Source: Mangrovactinospora gilvigrisea (GTDB taxonomy: Bacteria > Actinomycetota > Actinomycetes > Streptomycetales > Streptomycetaceae). From it: a stretch of DNA of 33,276 bases. Position numbers and translations under genes: made by a program. The stretch covers positions 1 to 33,276 of the forward strand of contig NZ_MLCF01000103.1 in the NCBI RefSeq assembly GCF_001879105.1, in the 5' to 3' direction. Shown here one piece after another: positions 29,326-33,276 of the stretch (position 1 is the stretch's first letter; every line of letters starts with the position of its first letter). The notes under the pieces were generated by a model. The model was not told the DNA's origin. It saw nothing but the letters and a program-made list of their open reading frames with translations, and did not search any database.

Positions 29326-30280
29326 AGCCGGCGAAGTTCCGGGCGATGAGGGTGCCGATGATCGGCTCGTAGCGCTCCGGGAAGTCCATCGGCACCACGC
29401 CCAGCCGGGTGCTCGGGTCGGCGAGGCCCTGGAGGTAGCCGCGGATGTTCGGCATCACCAGATCGGCGAGGGTCTTCGGCCACAGGAAGCCGTCCTCGAC
29501 GCAGGAGGCGAGGCTGGTGAAGTTCACCAGCAGCCGGTCGTCGTGCGGGGCGGCGAGCGCCGCCGCGCACTGCGTCTTCACCGCGGCGATCTTGTCGTGC
29601 ACGGAGGTCTGGTAGCGGTCCTGCAGCGAGCACCAGGCGTTGGCGAAGACGCCGTTGTCGCCGGCCGGCCAGTCCAGCGCGCCGAGGGTGTTGGCGAACT
29701 CGGTGAGCAGCACGATCCGGCCGCGGGCCTCGTCCAGTCGCGGCACCTTGTCGCCGATCCGGAACAGCCCGCGGTAGCCCTTGGCGCCGAGGTAGCCGTC
29801 GAAGGCCGCGGCGAACTGGGCGTCCGTCAGGCCGTGCTCGTTCTTCAGCCGCATCAGGATCGTCTCGCCGCGCCCGGCCGACGAGGCGAGGAAGGTCCGG
29901 CACTGGTCGAGGACGGTGTCCAGGGTGATGCCCTGGTACCACTCGGAGTGGTAGATCCCCAGGTCGCCGGGGGTGGAGGAGACCGGGGCGCCGCCGCGGA
30001 CGTCGAGGAAGCGGATGCCGCGGGAGAGCTGCTCGGGCACGCCCATGTTCTGGCAGTGCGACCATTCGGTGCCGTTGGCCGGGTTGGTGGCGCAGGTGTC
30101 GTGAGTGCCGGGGACGGTCAGCGCCTGCAGCGGGGTGGCGCCGGGCAGCGCCGCCATCCAGGACGCCGGGTCGGGCGGCGCCGCCGCGGCCGAGGCGGTG
30201 GTCGCCCCCGCCGCCGTGACGGCCGCGGCCACCGCGGCCGCCCCCGCGGTCCGCACGAATCCCCTGCGTGTCATCCCCAT
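29324..30280 (-). CDS. Tat-exported PI-PLC-like phosphodiesterase
   Basis: A 318-residue protein with a twin-arginine signal (MTRRGFVRTAG, then an Ala-rich core), so it is exported folded. The catalytic X-domain matches bacterial phosphatidylinositol-specific phospholipase C: His60 in LTVPGTHDTC and His111 in LGIYHSEWYQG as the acid/base pair, and Arg95 in IRFLDVRGG. Later segments FLASSAGRGETILMRLKNEH, GRIVLLTEFAN and LVNFTSLA follow the barrel order. It would cleave inositol phospholipids, as found in actinobacterial and eukaryotic membranes. The ATG at 30280 has GGGGAG 4 bases upstream; an ATG at 30274 is also possible. Its stop codon overlaps a 15-bp minisatellite. Confidence 0.9.
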   Translation of the reverse strand: MGMTRRGFVRTAGAAAVAAAVTAAGATTASAAAAPPDPASWMAALPGATPLQALTVPGTHDTCATNPANGTEWSHCQNMGVPEQLSRGIRFLDVRGGAPVSSTPGDLGIYHSEWYQGITLDTVLDQCRTFLASSAGRGETILMRLKNEHGLTDAQFAAAFDGYLGAKGYRGLFRIGDKVPRLDEARGRIVLLTEFANTLGALDWPAGDNGVFANAWCSLQDRYQTSVHDKIAAVKTQCAAALAAPHDDRLLVNFTSLASCVEDGFLWPKTLADLVMPNIRGYLQGLADPSTRLGVVPMDFPERYEPIIGTLIARNFAG

Positions 30281-30467
30281 GACGCTCCCCTTCCGCCACT
30301 CCGCCCTCGAACGCCCCGCACGCTAAGGCGGCCGCTGAGGGAGCGTCAAGGACGCCCAGGAGCGACGGCGTCGGCGCATGGGGGAATCGTCCGTTTTGAG
30401 ATGCCCATGGGCAGTCCTTGGCCGATTGCAGAGGTGACCCAGAAGTTCCGTTGCCAGCATCGCGCGC

Positions 30468-31400
30468 ATGAGCACAGAGCGAACCGAGTGGGCCCAGCGG
30501 CCGGTGATGCCGGCGCCGCAGGGCCCCCCGACGACCGGAGCGGCCGCACGGGCCCTGAGCCTCAAGGTGCCCGAGGTGACGGCCGCCTTCTGGGTCACCA
30601 AGGTGCTCACCACCGGCATGGGCGAGGTGCTCTCCGACTGGCTGGCGAAGAGCGTCAACGAGTACCTGGCGGTGGTCGCCGCCGCGTTCGCGCTGGTGGC
30701 GGCGCTCGCCGCGCAGCTCGCCGCCCGCCGCTACATCGCCTGGCTGTACTGGCTCGCGGTGGTGATGGTCAGCGTCTTCGGGACGATGGCCGCCGATGTG
30801 ATGCACGTCGTCGTCGGCATCCCCTACGCCGTCTCGACGTCCTTCTGGGCGGTGGCGCTGGCGGTAGTGCTGCTGCTGTGGCGGCGCGCCGAGGGGACCC
30901 TGTCGGTGCACAGCATCCGCACCGGACGGCGGGAGTGCTGGTACTGGGCGACGGTGCTGTGCACCTTCGCGCTGGGCACCGCGGCCGGCGATCTGACGGC
31001 CTATTCGCTGGGCCTGGGCTACCTCGCCTCGGCGGTGCTCTTCGCGGTGGTGATCGCCGTTCCGGCGGTGGGGCACGCGAAGCTCGGGATGGGCGCGATC
31101 GGCGCGTTCTGGTTCGCCTACATCGTCACCCGGCCGCTGGGCGCCTCGCTCGCCGACTGGATGGCCGTCCCGGCGAGCCGCGGCGGGCTGGACCTGGGGC
31201 TGGGCGAGACCGCGCTGGGCTGGACGCTGGCCATCGCCGTCTGCGTCGTCTACCTGGCGGTGACGGGCCGCGGGAACGGTGGGGGCGGCGGGAACGGCGG
31301 GGGTGCGGGCGCCGGTGCGGCCGGGGGCGGCACGACCGGGAGCGGCGGCGCGGGCGAGGTCCCGGACGCCGCCCGTGCCCACGGGCGGCACCGGGCCTGA
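30468..31400 (+). CDS. COG4705-type multi-pass membrane protein
   Basis: A 310-residue membrane protein with about seven to eight hydrophobic helices, resembling the uncharacterised COG4705 family. It contains an internal repeat of the form (A)FWxTKxLTTxxGExxSDW: VTAAFWVTKVLTTGMGEVLSDWLA, CWYWATVLCTFALGTAAGDLTAYS and GAFWFAYIVTRPLGASLADWMA. This suggests a fold built by duplication of a helix pair. The C-terminal 45 residues are Gly/Ala-rich and low-complexity (GNGGGGGNGGGAGAGAAGGG). The start ATG has no clear Shine-Dalgarno. Function is unknown. It converges on the reductase gene across a 12-bp tandem repeat. Confidence 0.8.
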   Translation: MSTERTEWAQRPVMPAPQGPPTTGAAARALSLKVPEVTAAFWVTKVLTTGMGEVLSDWLAKSVNEYLAVVAAAFALVAALAAQLAARRYIAWLYWLAVVMVSVFGTMAADVMHVVVGIPYAVSTSFWAVALAVVLLLWRRAEGTLSVHSIRTGRRECWYWATVLCTFALGTAAGDLTAYSLGLGYLASAVLFAVVIAVPAVGHAKLGMGAIGAFWFAYIVTRPLGASLADWMAVPASRGGLDLGLGETALGWTLAIAVCVVYLAVTGRGNGGGGGNGGGAGAGAAGGGTTGSGGAGEVPDAARAHGRHRA

Positions 31401-31416
31401 CGGCTCCTCATGTGCT

Positions 31417-31464
31417 GGGGCGGATGCCGGGCCGGATTCCGGGGCGGATGCCGGGCCGGCCGCC
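31417..31464. repeat. four degenerate 12-bp tandem units before a stop codon
   Basis: Units GGGGCGGATGCC, GGGCCGGATTCC, GGGGCGGATGCC and GGGCCGGCCGCC run from 31417 to 31464. They can also be read as a 19-bp sequence repeated with a 24-base period. The array ends 3 bases before the reductase stop codon (31468-31470) in a convergent junction. Confidence 0.9.
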
Positions 31465-31467
31465 GCC

Positions 31468-32121
31468 TCAGATGCCGACCACGGAGATACGCCGCTTGGG
31501 GTGCACGGCCTGCTCCAGCTCGTCGACGAAGGCGATGGCGTAGTCCTCGGCGCTGATCCGGCTGCTGCCGTCCGGGGCCGTCAGCATCCGGTCGTCGCCC
31601 AGGCGGAAGGTGCCGGTGCGCTCGCCGGGCGCGATCTCCGCGGCCGGCGAGATGTACGTCCAGTTGAGGCCGTCCCCGCCGCGGCCGCGAAGCAGGGTGA
31701 GGACGTCGTGGTGGGCCAGCGCCTCGCCCTTGTAGGCGTCGGGGAAGTCCGGGGTGTCGACGAGCCTCTTGCCCGGGCCCACCAGGAGGCTGCCGGCGCC
31801 GCCGACCACCACCAGGCGCTCCGTGCCCGAGGCGCGGACCGCGTCGGTCAGCGCGGTGTAGAGCGCGGTGAACGGCTCGCGCGGGTCGCTGCCGTCGCGG
31901 GGCGGGGCGAGGGCGGAGGCCACCGCCTCGTGCTCGCCGGCGAGCCGGGCGACCAGGGCCGTGTCGGACGCGTCGCCGGCCACGGCGGTGAGGTTGGGCC
32001 TGGCCTCGCCCGGGGACTTGCCCGAGCGGCTGACCGCGGTGACCTCGTGGCCCCGGGCCACCGCCTCCTTGGCGATGCGGCTGCCCACCATGCCGGTGGC
32101 GCCGAGCAGCAGGATCTTCAT
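31468..32121 (-). CDS. NAD(P)-binding atypical SDR reductase
   Basis: A 217-residue Rossmann-fold protein of the NmrA/atypical short-chain dehydrogenase type. The nucleotide motif is MKILLLGATGMVGSRIAKEAVARGHEVTAVSRSG (GxxGxxG at the N-terminus). There is no clear YxxxK pair; AYKGEALAHHDVL is the nearest helix. The segments TYISPAAEIAPGERTGTFRLG and SRISAEDYAIAFVDELE are typical of this family. The start ATG has GGGGAG 8 bases upstream. It lies 43 bases after the TDT transporter gene on the same strand and is probably co-transcribed. It may reduce a flavin or quinone or only sense cofactor; this is unknown. Confidence 0.88.
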   Translation of the reverse strand: MKILLLGATGMVGSRIAKEAVARGHEVTAVSRSGKSPGEARPNLTAVAGDASDTALVARLAGEHEAVASALAPPRDGSDPREPFTALYTALTDAVRASGTERLVVVGGAGSLLVGPGKRLVDTPDFPDAYKGEALAHHDVLTLLRGRGGDGLNWTYISPAAEIAPGERTGTFRLGDDRMLTAPDGSSRISAEDYAIAFVDELEQAVHPKRRISVVGI

Positions 32122-32138
32122 AGGGTTGCTCCCCTGGT

Positions 32139-32166
32139 GTTCCTGGTCGTCCAGTCGTTCCTGGTC
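32139..32166. repeat. 10-bp direct repeat covering the transporter stop codon
   Basis: GTTCCTGGTC occurs at 32139-32148 and 32157-32166, 18 bases apart. The second copy overlaps the TDT gene stop codon (TCA at 32165-32167), and the first lies just upstream of the reductase ribosome site. Confidence 0.85.
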
Positions 32167-33178
32167 ATTGAGATTCACCCCGCTTATCCGGATTATCCCG
32201 CTTCGGGGCGTTCGCGGCCCGCGTTGGCGCCGGACGGCGGAGGGTCCCCGCCAACTCCCGGACGGCGCCCGCCGCCGTCGCCGTCCACACCGCCACCCCG
32301 CACCACAGCAGCACCTGACCCACCGTCGACAGCGCCGCCACGCCCGCCGCACCGGCCGCCGTCAGGCAGGCCACCGCGCTCATGCCCAGCGGGAAGACCG
32401 TCGACCAGCGGCGGATGTCGTAGCGCAGCCGGGGGCGGAGCGCCTCCGCGCCGGCGAGCACCAGCACCCAGGCGAGGTCGCAGCCGACCAGCAGCAGCGC
32501 CACCGCGCGCAGCGCCTGGTGCCAGGACCCCGCGAAGCCCTGCCAGGCCGTCAGCTTCGCCGCGACCAGGGCGGAGATGGCCAGCGCACCGCCGGCCACC
32601 CAGTGGTCGCCGGCGCCGCGCACCACCTGGCCGAAGTCGAAGCAGGCCAGCGCCACGCCGTAGAGCAGCAGCCCGAGGGCGAAGAACACCAGCGCTGCCC
32701 AGATCAGCCAACCCGCCCCGCCGAGGACGGCGGCCAGGGTGGCGGAGAGCACCGCCAGCGCCTGGGTGGCGACGCACACCAGGAACACCGAGCCCGGCAT
32801 CCGGCCGCGCAGATGGCGCAGCACCCCGGGCAGCAGCACCGGCCACACCGCCGCGGCGACGATCAGCAGCCCGACGGCGGCCGGGCGCCAACCCAGCAGC
32901 GCGAGCCGGGTGCCCAGCACGCAGGTGGCGGCGACGGCGGTGAGCGCCGGCGGGGTGTCGGCCTCCGCCTCCCAGCCGGTCGGGGCGGTGATCAGCTGGA
33001 TCACGCAGGCGCCGGCGAGGATCACCCAGGCGGCGGCCGCCAGCACCAGCCCCACCAGGGAGAGCGTCTCATGGCCCGTCAGATGGAGGCCCACCGAGAG
33101 GATGCCGGTGGCCATCACGGCACCCCCGGACGCGGGCGGCACCCGCCGCAGGACCCGGAACCGGCTGACCGCTCTCAT
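32165..33178 (-). CDS. TDT/TehA-type membrane transporter
   Basis: A 337-residue integral membrane protein with about ten hydrophobic helices, matching the tellurite-resistance/dicarboxylate transporter (TDT) family, which includes TehA, Mae1 and SLAC1-type anion channels. Early features are PPASGGAVMATGILSVGLHL, the family's glycine-rich first helix, then FLVCVATQALAVLSATLAAVLGG and RRWSTVFPLGMSAVAC near the C-terminus, the latter close to the family's WxxxFPLG motif. The tail is charged and hydrophilic (PKRDNPDKRGESQ). I chose the ATG at 33178; a GGGAGAAT stretch lies about 10 bases upstream. The substrate could be an organic acid or anion. It is probably first in an operon with the reductase. 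Confidence 0.85.
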   Translation of the reverse strand: MRAVSRFRVLRRVPPASGGAVMATGILSVGLHLTGHETLSLVGLVLAAAAWVILAGACVIQLITAPTGWEAEADTPPALTAVAATCVLGTRLALLGWRPAAVGLLIVAAAVWPVLLPGVLRHLRGRMPGSVFLVCVATQALAVLSATLAAVLGGAGWLIWAALVFFALGLLLYGVALACFDFGQVVRGAGDHWVAGGALAISALVAAKLTAWQGFAGSWHQALRAVALLLVGCDLAWVLVLAGAEALRPRLRYDIRRWSTVFPLGMSAVACLTAAGAAGVAALSTVGQVLLWCGVAVWTATAAGAVRELAGTLRRPAPTRAANAPKRDNPDKRGESQ

Positions 33179-33210
33179 GGCCCCGTATTCTCCCGCGCCG
33201 CACCCGCACG

Positions 33211-33249
33211 GCGGCACTGCGGCACGGCGGCACAGCAGGTGGGCGGCAC
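33211..33249. repeat. GCGGCAC short repeats upstream of the transporter
   Basis: GCGGCAC occurs at 33211, 33219, 33227 and 33243, spaced by 8, 8 and 16 bases. The array lies in the presumed promoter region of the transporter gene near the window edge. It could be a regulator-binding array or simple low-complexity DNA. Confidence 0.6.
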
Positions 33250-33276
33250 AGCGGGTGGCGGGGCGGGCAGGCGGGG

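Noticed and set aside
29213..29349. Readthrough peptides across the 15-bp repeat as a coding tail of either neighbour
   Set aside because: Both genes have proper stop codons before or at the array. The Arg/Pro/Gly repeat peptides are what GC-rich tandem DNA yields in any frame.
1..33276. CRISPR arrays, insertion sequences, prophage or biosynthetic core genes
   Set aside because: No regularly spaced 25-40 base repeats, transposase motifs, phage structural genes, or polyketide, NRPS or terpene enzymes were found. The tandem arrays have no spacers.

Overview
The window looks like chromosomal DNA from a streptomycete (Streptomyces or a close relative). GC is very high with strong G/C at third codon positions, GTG and TTG starts are frequent, and many genes have family types typical of Streptomyces. 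These include a group II truncated haemoglobin, a thioester surface protein with an LAETG sortase tail, an orphan maltokinase-cap protein, Tat-exported enzymes and several MarR/MFS modules. I see no phage, transposase, CRISPR array, conjugation gene or biosynthetic core enzyme. The content is ordinary core and accessory metabolism, transport and secreted enzymes.

Layout, left to right. 1-2.4 kb: a methyltransferase cut by the window edge (-), divergent from a truncated haemoglobin (+), then a thioesterase coupled by a 4-base overlap to an unknown protein (-). 2.4-6.4 kb: ABC-F factor EttA (TTG start), a wall-anchored thioester adhesin and a short Ssb, all (-). 6.5-11.5 kb: an aldo/keto reductase (+) facing a (-) cluster that reads SnoaL-like, quinone-reductase-like MDR enzyme, MarR and MFS pump. 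This is probably one regulated detoxification unit. A DUF3592-like membrane protein lies upstream. 11.6-14.7 kb: a nitrilase-family hydrolase with an unusual basic N-terminal extension (-), then an esterase and an amidohydrolase in tandem (+).

14.8-17.0 kb: a Tat-exported 5'-nucleotidase (-) and tRNA-Arg(UCU) (-). 17.3-21.8 kb: a Gfo/Idh/MocA dehydrogenase (+), then an MFS exporter, tautomerase, DinB-like protein and maltokinase-cap protein (all -). 21.9-25.4 kb: an FAD monooxygenase (+) behind a palindrome-overlapped promoter, a small Smr protein (-), a sugar phosphate isomerase-like protein (+) and a MarR regulator (+). 25.4-33.2 kb: mostly exported or membrane proteins. These are a secreted phospholipase D-like protein (-), a neprosin-type secreted protein (+), a YtcJ amidohydrolase (+), a Tat-exported PI-PLC-like protein (-), a COG4705-type membrane protein (+), an NAD(P)-binding reductase (-) and a TDT/TehA-type transporter (-).

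Two patterns cut across genes. First, several genes have a sigma-70-like -10 box 6-7 bases before the start codon and no Shine-Dalgarno, which suggests leaderless mRNAs. Second, five gene ends in the right half carry short GC-rich direct or tandem repeats at or next to a stop codon, whereas three convergent junctions in the left half carry hairpins. I found no clear new multi-gene system. The best leads are the nitrilase with alternative starts, the regulated FAD-monooxygenase/maltokinase-cap pair, the bacterial neprosin and the stop-codon repeats.
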